A stretch of DNA of 64,000 nucleotides from Bombus terrestris (Eukaryota > Arthropoda > Insecta > Hymenoptera > Apidae): assembly GCF_910591885.1 (NCBI RefSeq), contig NC_063274.1, positions 5,146,001 through 5,210,000 of the forward strand, in the 5' to 3' direction. Shown piece by piece: positions 1-12,125 of this stretch. The notes below the pieces were generated by a model. That model worked only from the letters and a program-made list of their open reading frames with translations. It was not told the DNA's origin and made no database searches. Both the position numbers and the translations under genes were made by a program. The first letter of the stretch is position 1; every line of letters starts with the position of its first letter.

Positions 1-2109
1 TATCTCATCGCCGCATGCACGGTAACTCTTTCATAATCAGCTTTCCTTTTTTCTTATCTCGCGAGCCAGCCGGATCAATCGACCGTAACGCTTTAAGAGC
101 GCCTTCCCGTGATACGATTGAACTCGTCATCCACGAAAATTCTAAGAAATTTCGTCCCGATCACGATACCAATGCAATCAAAAATTCTAGTAGATCAAAA
201 GTATTCGCGATATCTATATAATAACGTACGTATGCATAATAAAACACGACACGAGTGGAATATCTCTCGATTCGCCTACCTACGATAATTCAAATAATTT
301 CAAAAGTATGCACGAATTACACAGTGCGTGATTTTCTTCTCGATACGTTGCTCTTTCGTTGCAAATTCCAATTTCGAATTGCGATATTTATTTACACGAA
401 CTTAACGCGCCAAATTATTATATTTTCGCGTTATGCCGTTACGTTTCGCACGAATATGTCACGTTTCACGCGTAAAACTTTATTAACGTTGATTATCATT
501 TTTATCGACAAATTTCTAAATGATCATCGGCATCGTATAACGCGTGTTAGATGATACTTGATTCTTGAAAAAAATAAAAAAAAAATCGTCCCAGGAGCCA
601 TTCCATTGATTCTATTTCAATCCGAATATTCCTTTAAAATCGTAATTTCATCGAACCGGAAATCATGTCCCGTACTGGTTACAAAGAGATACATCGGCGT
701 AACACGATTTCTGATAGTCCCGCTGAATTATGGCGGATCGATCGGCCATTTAATCACAGCTGTCACGCAGCGGACATAATTACTGCAGAAAGATATTCAA
801 TGGCGGTTTCAGTTGCTGACGAAATTCCATCTGGCCCCTGTTGGTCCGGTTGTTTCGACCATACAGCGTTTCTGCTCTTCCTTTTCCTCCTCCTGTTTCG
901 TGATCTCGTTACCGTAAATCTTTCCCCGTGTACTCCGCGAACTCGGCAAAACCGATAGAATCGAATTATTCGTCCCTCCTGCGCGCCAGTTTCCACCAAA
1001 GAATACAGATGAAGTTAGTATGAAGTGCTCCTTCCAACCGATAAATCTTTTCGAATCGCGTACCGATCTGCCTCTTCCTTTCTTTCTCCAAGCTTTCTTT
1101 TTTCCATCGTCGTCGTGGCTATTGCTCTCGCCGAACAATGAAATCATTTCCGCGGCCAGATTGCTCGTTACCGGCTCACGCGTTCTCGCAACCGGACAGA
1201 TAACCGAATTAAATGTAGACATCGCGATCACCTGAACAGGCAAAAGCTTTCACGATCTCGATTTTTCCTCCGCGATGAACCAAGATTTTCTTGCTTACCT
1301 TGCTACATAGAATCGCGGATGATACTCGCGAAACGAATACCGCGAAAGATTTGCTGACACTTTGATGAAGTTCGGGGTGAAAGAACCCGTAGACTGCTGG
1401 GTGAAAGTAACTTTCCTTTATCTCTTATTATTAGGCGTTTATGAAGAGATTTATGGATTACGTTTATACGATAATGTTTCAGAGGAGCGTAGAGTAGAGG
1501 AGTGTAGAGATTATCGGACAAAAGCAAACTTTCCTTAGATTTAATTGGGCGTTTTACGAGATTGTAGCAATTTGGAAATAATTTTGGTAGCATTTATTAG
1601 GAGATTGGATTTTAAATCGCGAAGCGAATTTAGGTTGAGAATTTTAGGAAACGAACTTAAGGGAAGAGTTTTAGGTAGATATTATTACAGAATATAACAT
1701 GATTATAACATGTTCATATACTGATATATAACGAAACATAATATTATAGTCTTCGTTCGTTATATGTATTAGAAATAGAATCGCAATTCAATTGCTGAGA
1801 GGTGAACGTGTATACTTGAAATATAAATTTGGAGAAAATCTACAAATATTTTTCTCACCTTCTATGAAAATTTACGTTTCTGATTCTATTGAAAATTTAC
1901 GTTATGATTCTACACGAAGAAATTAGATATTTCCCTTGAAAAGATATATAAATTCAGGTACAATGAAACGGAAATTCTCAGATTCCTGAATACACACGTT
2001 GATGAAAAAATACGAACGAAAATGATTTCGTATAAACATCACAGAGAGAACTTATAAAAGACGTATTCCACTTTTCAGAAAATCCCATACATCGTTTAAT
2101 TCCATGCTA
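1..2109. other. No recognisable gene
   Basis: Several overlapping open frames of 60-145 codons occur on both strands, but none resembles a family I know and none has convincing splice borders. The sequence is moderately CpG-rich. It could be intergenic DNA or part of a long intron of a gene outside the window. Confidence 0.5.
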
Positions 2110-2193
2110 TTAGGTTGTCCCAAAAGTTTCTTTCGTTTCATAAGGAGATAATAGATGCACAACATTATTTGTTTTATATTATTTTATTATATA

Positions 2194-2854
2194 CAGGGTG
2201 GTTGGTAACTGGTGGTACAAGCGGAAAGCGGGTGATTCTACGCGAAAAAAGAAGTCGAAAATATAGAATAACAATTTTTCGTTTGAGGCTTTGTTTTCGA
2301 GAAAATCAACTTTGAATTTTGGCTGGAACAATAGCTTGGCCACCACGCTCTCCTGATTTAACTCCGCTTGACTTTTATTTATGGAGCCATATTAAATCAA
2401 TTGTCTATTCTGAAGAAATCGCAAGTTACGAGCAATTGAAAGAAAAGATTATTGTAACCTTTCATACTTTAAAACAATCAAATACGTTAGAAAGTGTTCA
2501 TAGAAATTTAATTAGAAGAGCAGAAGTATGTGTTCGGCAGAATGGGCAACATTTTCAGCAATTTTTGTAATAATAAACTTTATGATTACTTCATATTATT
2601 TCGTTATGTATTCCTAATTTTCCGTTACGGCAAAAACAAGCTTAAACTGCGATAATATCCATCGAGACAACGATCTACAGTGAGATCCGTTATAACGAGA
2701 CGTGATAAAGTGCACGCGTACCGAGCGAACATTCAAAGTCGATTTTCTCGAAAACGAAGCCTCAAACGAAAAATTTTTATTCTATATTTTCGACTTCTTT
2801 TTTCGCGTAGAATCACCCCCTTTCCGCTTGTACCACCAGTTACCAAACACCTTG
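2194..2854 (+). mobile_element. Tc1/mariner-superfamily element with ~120-bp terminal inverted repeats
   Basis: The terminal inverted repeats are 2194..2316 (starting CAGGGTGGTTGGTAAC) and 2732..2854 (ending GTTACCAAACACCTTG). They pair almost base for base for about 120 bases and are flanked by TA on both sides (2192-2193, 2855-2856), as expected for TA-targeting DDE elements. Between them lies only the 3' part of a transposase gene, so this is an internally deleted, non-autonomous copy. It sits inside the mariner-like element 2110..2955 and therefore inserted after it. Confidence 0.85.
2319..2570 (+). pseudogene. C-terminal remnant of a DDE transposase
   Basis: An open frame of about 83 codons contains WPPRSPDLTPLDFYLW, the signature around the last catalytic acidic residue of Tc1/mariner-type DDE transposases. 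It also has the familiar C-terminal run RRAEVCVRQNGQHFQQF. The N-terminal DNA-binding part and the first catalytic residues are absent: the frame begins directly at the inner edge of the left inverted repeat and has no real start codon. It is a truncated, inactive remnant. The superfamily is fairly certain; the exact family is not. Confidence 0.85.
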
Positions 2855-2955
2855 TATATTATATTCTATTACTTCAAAATGGATCGTACATAGTTCAATA
2901 AAATGTTGTGCATCTATTAATTCTTTACAAAATGAAAGAAACTTTTGGAACAACT

Positions 2956-5900
2956 CTTTTATTTGCCGTTAAAATTAAACAGATGTACCGAACTATCGAT
3001 GTTTCAACGCTATCGGTTGCCAAAGAAGCTTGTTTTTTTAACAAACTTCCTTCGTTAAAAGAGTTATATTTCTCATTTGGGGAAATTGTTGTCACATTGA
3101 AGTAAATATTTTCCACTAACCGATACCATCAAAATCAGAAAGTCGATAAAAATAAACTTCTCGTATATACGATTAAAGTACTGAGCTAATTACACCGATG
3201 GTACGAGTGTAGCCGTACAGTCTGTTTTCTTTTCAGCAAAAATTTATTGGATGTAACGCGAATCGGGTAAACAGGGCATGTGAAATAATTGAAATGGAAA
3301 TATACGTCATTGATGAAGTTTTGTTGAAATTTGAATTCGTGTATCGGGTAATAATATTTGCCGACAAAATATTTCCCTTTCAGAATCGGCAGGAAATTTC
3401 GAAAGAATGAAGCGCACCGATCTGAATGACAATGAAAGCTTAACTCCTGCGTTCTGTTATCCAATGATCGTACATTTAAAAAAGCAGAAACGGAAGTTTA
3501 TCGAATGCACGTTTACTCCCTAAAACGTGCGACTAACGGTGAATTTATTTAATCTCGAAACTGCGATCAACTTCGAACGTTCTTGTATCTGGTTGCCATA
3601 ATTCTTAGCCGCCTACGTGCTCGCCAACTTAAATCACTTTTACTTCGTTCCACTTAATTAAACGCGACATTGTAATAATTTCATACTGAGTGGAAAATGC
3701 CTGGCAAATCGATCGCCTATCCATCTCGCCATTAACGTCCCTTCATGACGGGGACAATCGAGTTCAATCAACGGCAAGTACGTTGATAATTCGATAATCG
3801 TAAAAATTCCCAATTCCTAACGTTATTTCTGTACTCGATAACATCTCCTGATGTGTACTCCATTATCATAGCGTTTTCACACTATCACTAACACTGCGAC
3901 GCGGTTAAGGATCGTTTACGTTTACGCATTCTTTGCATCTTCCTATAATAAACGCGGCAAAATCTACGTATAACAATACGAACTTGACATTTTAAAGCTC
4001 CTGATATTTTACGTGGAAATAGAAGTTTAGACGGATAGATCGAACGAATAAGATTAATCGTATGAACGTAACATAGATGATATAAGTTGATGAAGTAAAA
4101 TGAAGCAATGGTTAACCGAGTGCGTCAGTTAACTGGGAATCGGTTAACCGCGCCACGCAACTTTATTGAGATGCCCGTCTCGCGAATCCTATGAATGGAA
4201 TATCAATTACTGGAAAACGAACGGGGAAGATCATCCTGACTTACTTTACCCTGTTGTGAGCCGTCATACGGCAGGTAGCCTGTCGAATAAATCTCTTCCC
4301 TTGTTACGCAATCGGTCGCTCCCTCGATCCATCGAACGAGCATAAATTCTCGTTAGAAAAATGTCTGCTTATGCTGCGCCACGTATTGTACTCGATACGT
4401 GAACGAAACTCGGACGCGACAGTGTAAGTCGCTTCGACGAACAGCAATTAGCGATCTGTGTTGTTGAATCGATATGCAATTTCTATTTATTCCATCTAAG
4501 CACATAATTTTAAGCCTGGAAATTTCAATGGTAAATTAACGTTACGATTAATCTTAAAATCGTCGTGTTACATGCGAAAAAATTCTTTCGCTACGTCGCG
4601 TGATGAAACTAAACTAGCGTGAATTTTTTAGTCTCGTAAATTTGTTGTTTAACGCGACTCGGTAAACGCGAATCTATGTAACGCACGTTAGTACGGCAAA
4701 CGTGTTTCCTTATTCCCAACGTTGTTGCGTAACAGTACGAAACACCGAACAAAGTTGCCAGTGTTAATGTTACAATTATCACGTTGCGCTAACGATATTA
4801 CAGATTTGCTAATTGAGGTTTCGCTGGCGAAATAACCAGCGTATCGTGCAACGAGCATCGTACAAGTGATTTCTAACGGCGCAACGACAATTTCTAATAC
4901 CGCGACACGTCGTAATAACGACACATGTAATGAAGTTTCCCTCGCGTCCACCGCTGCTCGATGCTATGCGATTGCTTTACCTAAATCGGTATTTTCACCG
5001 GTGTTAAATTATGAAACTGAAGTATTCGCGCTATTATTATCATAAATTGATTACCGTCGAAATGTACCTATTATAATATGTAATATGTAAATTGTTACGT
5101 TATGTAATCCGATGTCGATTAGCAGCAAATATTTCTAATCAGCTTTGCCGTGTTAATCCGATTTATTGTCTGAATGTTCGTTCGATCAAATTAAAATTTT
5201 CAATTTTAGTTTTAAATTACTATCTATCGATCTTGAATAAACCTATTTCGATTTGGTAGCTAAAGTTGGACGAATAATACACCGGTATTGCGGTAGAGTA
5301 TTTGTTATGTTCGTGAACCGAAATGGATTGAATTAGTTTGTCGCGTTGCAAAGATTAAGCCTCGAAGTAGAAATAGTCGATTACTATGTTGCACCTGATC
5401 TACGCTGAGACATCGGAAATTTGAATTATGCGCTGCATATACGTAACATTATTAGAGAAAGGAGGATTCAAAATCAGGATACACACGGGCGCAAATTATA
5501 AATGAATAATACTTGTCACTGTGTTTGATACTTTTAATATATTTACGTATATTTAGGTGCAAAGTGCAAATGTTTTACATAGAACGTGTCGTGCAACTAT
5601 CGCGTGGAGAATTATGTTTGCTAATATTATCAACGCAAACGTAACACCTGCACCTTCTTGCGCAATAATTACCTATGATTAATAAATTGCAAGTCACAGG
5701 TCAGTAGTTTCTTCCTTGGAATTTAGATTTAGACAGCGTAATCAGAAAATGATAACTAATAAAATTTACTTGTGTAACTTCATCTGCTTTATTACCAAAC
5801 TTGCAAACGTTGTACGAGACTACTTATCGATACCCATAACGCGTCTTTCTGTTAGTCTAAAATTTTCTATTGGTCTTTTTCCATAGCACTTGTAACCGTT

Positions 5901-6972
5901 TCTACAGCACTCGTCGCACATTTCAAACCCGACGTACATCTCCTGTGAATATTTCAAGTCAAACTAAAAGCATCTACTAATTATTGACAGAGAATCGAAT
6001 ATCGATACGATCTTCTTCGCCAAGAGCTGCCAAAGTCTTAATGCAAACGTTATCGCTCATGAACTTCATATACGAAGATTAAACAAAAAGAAAAGAGGAC
6101 ACGAAAGAAAATGATCGCACGAGTCGTTCGACCGCTATTCATCGCGACTATCGACCTGCGACTATCGTTTCGTTCTATTCGCATCCGTGGCAAAATAGAA
6201 AAAGAAACTCTCATTCACATAGCGATAGAAGGCAAAAAAAAGTCGAATCGATCGACGTGAAAGTGCCGTTAACGCTCGAATTCCGCTAATCTGAGCGAAG
6301 AAGGAAAACACGGCTGTTCGGATATGGTAAAGACGAGACCCAGCTGTTGGAACGCCAGCCAACGACAGCGAGTTGAACGCATCGCCGGCCGGTACGTGCC
6401 AGGAAACGCTAATACCTGAACAGCTGATTGATCGAACGGGTTTGCTATGATCCTCTCGTAATCGTTGTAAGCCAAATACGTGCCATGATACGCGTTACCG
6501 CAACCCCCTGCGTTACATAGAGGAGGAAACGCGACGTGTTAAGTAGCAACAGGACAAAGATTATCTCGAAGCGACGTTTGTCAGCTCCACGGCTGGTCGT
6601 TTACCGAAGTGATCACCTACGGTCATCATTTGCGTGGCTATTCGTGTTTCGCTACGCTATTTGACACGCGGAATTATTTTGCCACTCTGTGAGCGTATCT
6701 TTTGCTGCTCGGTTTTGTTGTTAAGTGACGGAGAGCTTTGCGCGTATTAAGCCAGATACAAATGCCTGTCATCCTTACGGCTGGATGGTCGCACGACAGT
6801 TTAGCTTACCATCTCTGGTAGTAACACTGTTTGTGTTTCAGCGTTGTTGTTGCATTTGTAATAAAACGATTTCAGAGAGACGTGTTTCGAGCAAATAGAT
6901 GATACACTGGATTATAGGTATAAAAATTTCGTTGCTATATTTAGCTTGGACTAGAAGTAAAGAAAAATATTA
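2956..6972. other. No recognisable gene
   Basis: Short open frames only, none recognised. The stretch around 4111-4148 holds three GTTAAC palindromes (see findings). Otherwise it is unremarkable AT-rich DNA with scattered CpG. Confidence 0.5.
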
Positions 6973-7174
6973 TTAGACTGTCCGATAAGTTTCTTTCCTT
7001 TCATAATAGATGAACAACAATTTCTGTTTTATACTATTTTATTGAATTAGGTGTGATCCATATCGTTCTATTTCTATCATTACGTTCGTGTATAATTCAA
7101 TAAACTAATATGAAACAAAAAAACATTGTCTATTATTTCCTTATAAAACGAAAGAAACATTTCGGACAAGCTAA
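6973..7174. mobile_element. Mariner-like MITE (202 bp)
   Basis: The left end begins TTAGACTGTCCGATAAGTTT and the right end is its inverted copy, ending AACATTTCGGACAAGCTAA. Each arm is about 80 bases, and the element is bounded by TA at 6971-6972 and 7175-7176. It has no coding capacity. The ends are related to those at 2110 and 11661, so the window carries three members of one short mariner-like family. Confidence 0.82.
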
Positions 7175-9981
7175 TATTTTGACGAACATGTGGCAAAAGA
7201 GAAAATTGCTCGCAGATGGATGAGTAAGACGATATGCTACGCAACATCATCAAGGGCGACGGTTGTAATCGATGGTGCAACAATCGTAAAGAGTTGCCAC
7301 GTCGCATGCCTCATGGAAACGTAATTGTTGGCACCGATCAGTTTGCCAATTTGTCTAATTATCTGTTTAACTTCCTAGCGGGCAATTTAACCTACCCTCG
7401 AGGGATTTAATTAACTCGGACGAGCACAGTTTGTCCTCGCAAACGGAACACATTCGACTGCAATAAGTTTGAAACGCGTAATGCGTATAGATCGGACGAG
7501 AATGAATCCGATTCTTATCGTAGAAGCTGGCGAGAAGTAACGAGAAGTAACGGAGAAGTAACGAGGAAGGTTTTACTCGGAGAAAACGTAAGTTTCGACA
7601 ATTTCTCCGTTTCTTGGTGGCAATTCAAAGTGTGCAATTATGCAAGTGCTTCGCGTTCCAAAGAACGTACATGCGGGAAATTTAAGACGAAGCTTAAAAG
7701 GTTCGAGTCTATTTTTTTCTACGTTTCGTCTATCTTTGTAATCTTTCGGAATACCCAAGAAGGAAGTGAGAATTCAGAACACAATTGTACCAATAAAATT
7801 TAAGCAAATTTACAGTTCTACGCATTCTCGTCCGCGAGCTGACTGATAAAACAATTCACTTCGTAAAGCCGCGAACTCTTCGTTTCGATATAAAAACCAT
7901 TCGATCTTACCAAAAACGAATGCAAATATTAAACCTGCCATTAAGCTTTCTCACGAATAACCAATACTTTCGAATATTCTTCGGCAATTACAAAGGCTAT
8001 TAGTATTCTCTCGTTAACACGCTCAATGCGAAAGACGCGAACGAACGCGTGATAGGAATTTCCTATTTTCTTTCGGACGATGCCTGGATAAATACTTTGC
8101 TAAGGGAAAATCCATGCAACCCGTGCCGCATTGAACGCGTTGATTGATCCACGATCGATCGATATTCTCTAATTAATAACTGTAAAATTACCGATTGCGA
8201 GGATAAGAAAGGGAAAACAGGGGATAGAACCGAAACAAAGGGCGATCCTCTTGGAACACGCGAGCCGACAGACTTCGAATCAGCGCACCATTACTATCGA
8301 TTTATAACTTTTAGCGTGAAAGCACGAGCTGTTGGCGATAATGAAAAGGAACAACCGCGTCTGGTCGACCAAATCCCGCGTATTTCCACGGCCACGTTAT
8401 TTCTGCGAGTCGCGAATTAGCAATTTACCTCGGTCGAGTATTCCTGGCAAGCCGATCGTCCTCTCCTCTTAGCCCAGGCTAAACGCAATTTGCTCGAACG
8501 GAGGCTAATGCAAGAGTTAGTAGACAGTCAGTGCTGTGGGTCACGACGTAATCCGATTTCCTGAGCGTTAATTCGCCTACCGACCAAACCGACCTGCGCT
8601 CCTGCGATCGCATTATTTCCAAGCCGGTCACTCGTTTCGGGGACACCAGCGTCAACCGCTTGCCTCTACACCATGTCTGCAACGTTTCGACGTGGTTACG
8701 ACTTTGGCTAATAGATAGATAAGATAATTCCCTCGAGTTTATTTCTAGAGTTTTATACGATCGTTATTACTCGGTCGTATAAAACCACGTTTCTGACGTT
8801 TAAAGATATCTCGAGTTTGAAGAAAATACGATATATCGTTCGTGAAAATTTTGTATCAAATATCTTGGTGAAACGCGAATTACGAGACCTCTGTTTGCTA
8901 ATCGTTTTTGTTCGTTAAAATAAGAGCGAGATTAGCGAAATATAAAAGGTGGAAACTAGGAGAACGACTTTCGTGTAACGAGAATTCGATGAAGCGAAAA
9001 TACGAGAAGCCTCGTGAAAATATTCGAACACTTGCTTAAATACCTTTTACGAATATTATTATTATTTATTAGGTAATTCTAGTTGGTTTACAAGATATTT
9101 TACAAGATATATTCCGTTCGTATTTTTCTGGCCTTGCACTTCTACTTCGTATGCCGCACGTACTATTCTTCTATTCTTTCAACGTCACTTGGACGATACT
9201 CGATGTCTACCCTTCTTGCCAACATCCTTCCACTTATATTTAAACATGTATCTAAACCTACTTATTCGATCCTGTTATCCTAAACTACGCTAAACTACTC
9301 GGATCTACGAGCTACCTGATTAGGCACTTCTCTTGTCCTTCCCTTGCTCTTTATCACCCTATCCAATTAGCGTTTATGGAATATATTATGCGTGTTACGG
9401 GAAACATCTTTACACCATTATACAACTCGACCATCGTGATTATATTAGTAGAGTTTGGAACAAATTTGAAAGTATAGTGTACGCAGAAATTGCAAGATAT
9501 TTGATACAAACGTATTTAACAAACGAAATCACACGTTTCGTTCAGGACGCCACGGGAGTATTTTTATTATTCAAAGCATACAATGGCAAAATAATAATAA
9601 ATTGATGATGTTAGACAATATTCTTCTCCAATGGATCGTTTGTCTTGATCACCGTGGCGCCTTGGTTAATAGTTAAAAGCGACATATTATAACAAGGCTT
9701 CGTTTATTTCAACAAACCATTCGCGTTTGTCATTTCGTAAGCAAAACGTGCAGAATATATTATTGAAACGTGTAGAAGATGCTAGTAAACGGTATTTGCT
9801 CATTCTATATATAAAAGTAAGGTATGTGCACACTTCTAACTTCAATTATATGATTATAAAGCAGCAATTACGATTATTTTCTAAGCTGTGTTTGTAATAA
9901 TATTCGTAGATTACCCTTCAAAGATATGGACGCAAACACAGTGCACCGTTAGATGCAAGATATGTTTTCATTTTTTCCTTA
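7175..9981. other. No recognisable gene
   Basis: Short unrecognised open frames only. A small tandem repeat of the motif CGAGAAGTAA occurs at about 7531-7567. Nothing else is supported. Confidence 0.45.
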
Positions 9982-10545
9982 ATAGACGCACCTTGGTATG
10001 TTACCAACGAAACAACACATGGCGACCTTAAGATACCTACAGTTAAAGAAAAAATATCCAAATTCAGTAATAGATATAACATAAGAATTGACAACCACCA
10101 AAACCCTAAAAACTAATTACTCAATTACTCGACACGACGAATCAGATCCGCAGGCTAAAAAGACGTTATCCTCGAGATTTACACGTTAGATTCAGCTAGA
10201 ATCAAACATACGATAATCATTTATTATTATTATTCACGTTATAGTACCACGCCGGAATAATTTATTTATAATTCTCAACGAGAATTGGTTGTAAACTGTA
10301 AAAAAAAAGAACTGTGTGTCTATAAGACTAAAGAGAAAACACCACACTGACCTCACTAAAGAAATAAAATAGACAAACTGGAAGATGGTATCCCGCTGGG
10401 GGTAGCCATCCGCACATTATCTTTGTTTTTATTTAATTCTTTTCATTCTCAATTTGTCCAATTTGGACATTTGGTAGAATTACATGTTATTTAACAATAA
10501 GAAGAATTTACCAAAGAAGAATTTACCAAATGTCCAGCTGGACGA
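9982..10545 (+). mobile_element. Jockey-type non-LTR retrotransposon 3' end (copy A)
   Basis: From 9982 to 10116 the frame reads APWYVTNETTHGDLKIPTVKE and on to a stop, matching the C-terminal motif of jockey-clade reverse transcriptases (APWYV-N...RDLKIPTVKEEI). About 200 bases on, the sequence ending at the stop 10370-10372 encodes LKRKHHTDLTKEIK, the usual last residues of such an ORF2. It is followed by 3' untranslated sequence shared with copy B (11440..12125, opposite strand). The two coding pieces are not in one frame, so the copy is dead and rearranged, and 5'-truncated. Confidence 0.75.
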
Positions 10546-10677
10546 ATTTTATGGCACAAATTGAATAATAAAAAAAAGAAACTGTGCGTGTCGACGTGAA
10601 AAGAAAACTTTCTACGATTGAGCCGCGTCATCGCCAAATAAAAAAGAAATTCTTATGATTGTAAGAAGTTCAAGCGC

Positions 10678-10762
10678 TCCGGTCACCAATGACCACCGTG
10701 GCGTCACAGGAGAAACCATGACCGGTCATATTTGACCAACGTGGCAGTCAAAGTGTTTTAAG
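10678..10762. repeat. Paired inverted-repeat motif (GGTCA-N4-TGACC twice)
   Basis: GGTCACCAATGACC at 10681-10694 and GGTCATATTTGACC at 10724-10737 are both inverted repeats of GGTCA with a 4-base spacer. Each is followed by a similar tail (ACCGTGGCGTCA and AACGTGGCAGTCA), so the block is a diverged ~43-bp tandem duplication. It lies between the two jockey-type ends and is probably part of a repeat family. Confidence 0.55.
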
Positions 10763-10934
10763 CAGTTGATTATCCATCATGCAGTAATAAATCACAACAT
10801 TCAGCATCTTTCGGACCACATTTAACGCTTGTTATACGCTTAAGACGACCATGTGCGTGTTACATTCTAAGCGGTTTTACTAAACGCGTTTGTGGTATAT
10901 ATCTTGTGATATATGCCATACGTTTCTTTATTAT

Positions 10935-11427
10935 TATTATTATTATTTAATTTGTACCTAGAAGGGAGGATGAAGTGGAAGGGCAGAAAAATATTAGCAA
11001 AATTCAGATGTGGAAACGAGACCAAAGCAAGGGAATACTGGAAAGAAGAGGGAGCAAAAAGATGCAGACTATGTAAAAGGAAAGAAGAAGACCTGAGACG
11101 TGTAATAGAAGAATGCGAAATAACGGGAGGACCAAAGGACACAGAAAAAATACTAAATGAGACTGGAGAAGGACTAACAGAATTAAAAGCAATAATAGAG
11201 AAGGGAGGAACGACAATAAGGAAACACAGCAAGGAGGCAAAAGCCGAAAAGTTGCCATAGTTTTAAAGGCAGAGTAATTAAGGGAGTGCAATATAATAGA
11301 ATGGACAAGAGGAGAAGGAGATGTATAAGAAGCGAAATAAGTAAAAGGGATGTAAAACCGAAAGCTCGTCCAAAGTCGAAAGGCACGGACTAAGCAATAA
11401 TAAATAAATAAATAAATAATAAATATT
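10935..11427 (+). mobile_element. Non-LTR retrotransposon ORF2 C-terminal fragment with 3' tail
   Basis: An open frame ending at 11260 carries the run KILAKFRCGNETKAREYW followed by CRLCKRKEEDLRRVIEEC. This is the zinc-knuckle-like C-terminus seen in ORF2 of many hymenopteran non-LTR elements. The His normally found before the last Cys pair region appears replaced by Arg, which suggests decay. About 135 bases of 3' untranslated sequence follow, then a tail of AATA repeats at about 11396-11427, as expected for target-primed integration. The 5' side is truncated in a TTA repeat near 10927. The clade is uncertain (not the jockey-type of its neighbours). Confidence 0.7.
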
Positions 11428-11439
11428 TAATTTGTACTT

Positions 11440-12125
11440 TACAATTTGTCCAAACGTCCTAAACATTTGGTAAATTTTTCTTAAACTTAATTGCTAAATA
11501 ACATGTGGATGGTTACCCCCAGCAGAAGACCATCTTCGAGTTTGACTATTTTATTTCTTTAGTGAGGTCAGTGAGGTGTTTTCTTTTTAGTTTCCTTTCT
11601 ATGAGAGTTATGCTCAGCAAAAGCTGGCTAGTTTGGATGTAGTGCCGTTCTTTCCCTGTATTAGGTTGTCAGAAAAGTTTCTTTTTAATACAAAAGTTGT
11701 ATGACGAAATAATAGACGCACAAGGTTTGTTTTTTTATATTATTCTGTCGAATTACGTACGATCCATTTTGTTCTGTTGAAATAAACACCGTGACATTTC
11801 ACAAGCTTTCACAAGCTTCATGTTTCTATGAAACTGCGCTGTTGTAAAGAACACGTTTGCGAAAGAAACACACTTTTCCGACAACCCAATATTTTTCTGC
11901 GTACCTGCTGATTTCTTCTTTGACCGTTGGTATTTTTAAGTCCCTGCGCATATTCTCGTTTCTGACATGCCATGGAACGTTGACTATTGTTCTCACTATC
12001 TTCGATTGTAGTGGCTCTAGTTTATTTATGTGGCCCATTGCTGCTGTCCCCCATAGTGGTATTCCGTACGTGCAAATTACTTTTATTATCTTTCGCCATA
12101 CGTTCGCGATAAACATCTTGTAACT
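11440..12125 (-). mobile_element. Jockey-type non-LTR retrotransposon 3' end (copy B), split by a mariner-like insertion
   Basis: On the minus strand from about 12125 the frame contains TYGIPLWGTA and RRDLKIPTVKEEISRYAEKY, typical of the C-terminal part of jockey-clade reverse transcriptase. At 11890 the frame runs into a mariner-like element (11661..11889). Skipping that element and one TA, the same frame resumes and reaches a TAG at 11628-11630. Slightly further on, in another frame, LKRKHLTDLTKEIK ends at the stop 11546-11548, the presumed original ORF2 end. Shared 3' untranslated sequence then continues to about 11440. The copy is truncated and frameshifted. Confidence 0.78.
11661..11889. 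mobile_element. Mariner-like MITE (229 bp) inserted into the jockey-type copy
   Basis: The left end begins TTAGGTTGTCAGAAAAGTTT and the right end, inverted, ends CACACTTTTCCGACAACCCAA. TA duplications lie at 11659-11660 and 11890-11891. Removing the element and one TA restores the flanking reverse-transcriptase frame, which confirms both borders. There is no transposase gene. Confidence 0.85.

Larger units (their letters stand above)
2110..2955. mobile_element. Mariner-like short element carrying a nested insertion
   Basis: The left end at 2110 begins TTAGGTTGTCCCAAAAGTTT, after a TA at 2108-2109. The sequence at about 2870-2955 is its inverted copy, ending in GAAACTTTTGGAACAAC. The two arms match over roughly 80 bases, including the stretch around ATAGATGCACAACATT. 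The TTAGGTTG...CAAAAGT end is typical of mariner elements. No mariner transposase remains; the middle is occupied by a different element (2194..2854). The right tip has decayed, so that boundary is approximate. Confidence 0.75.

Noticed and set aside
809..1243. 144-codon minus-strand open frame near the left edge
   Set aside because: Overlapped by open frames on both strands, with no recognisable motif; left unannotated.
10319..11605. A 1.3 kb DNA transposon with long terminal inverted repeats
   Set aside because: The arms encode the ORF2 end LKRKH-TDLTKEIK in opposite directions and adjoin jockey-type coding remnants, so two retroelement tails explain them better.
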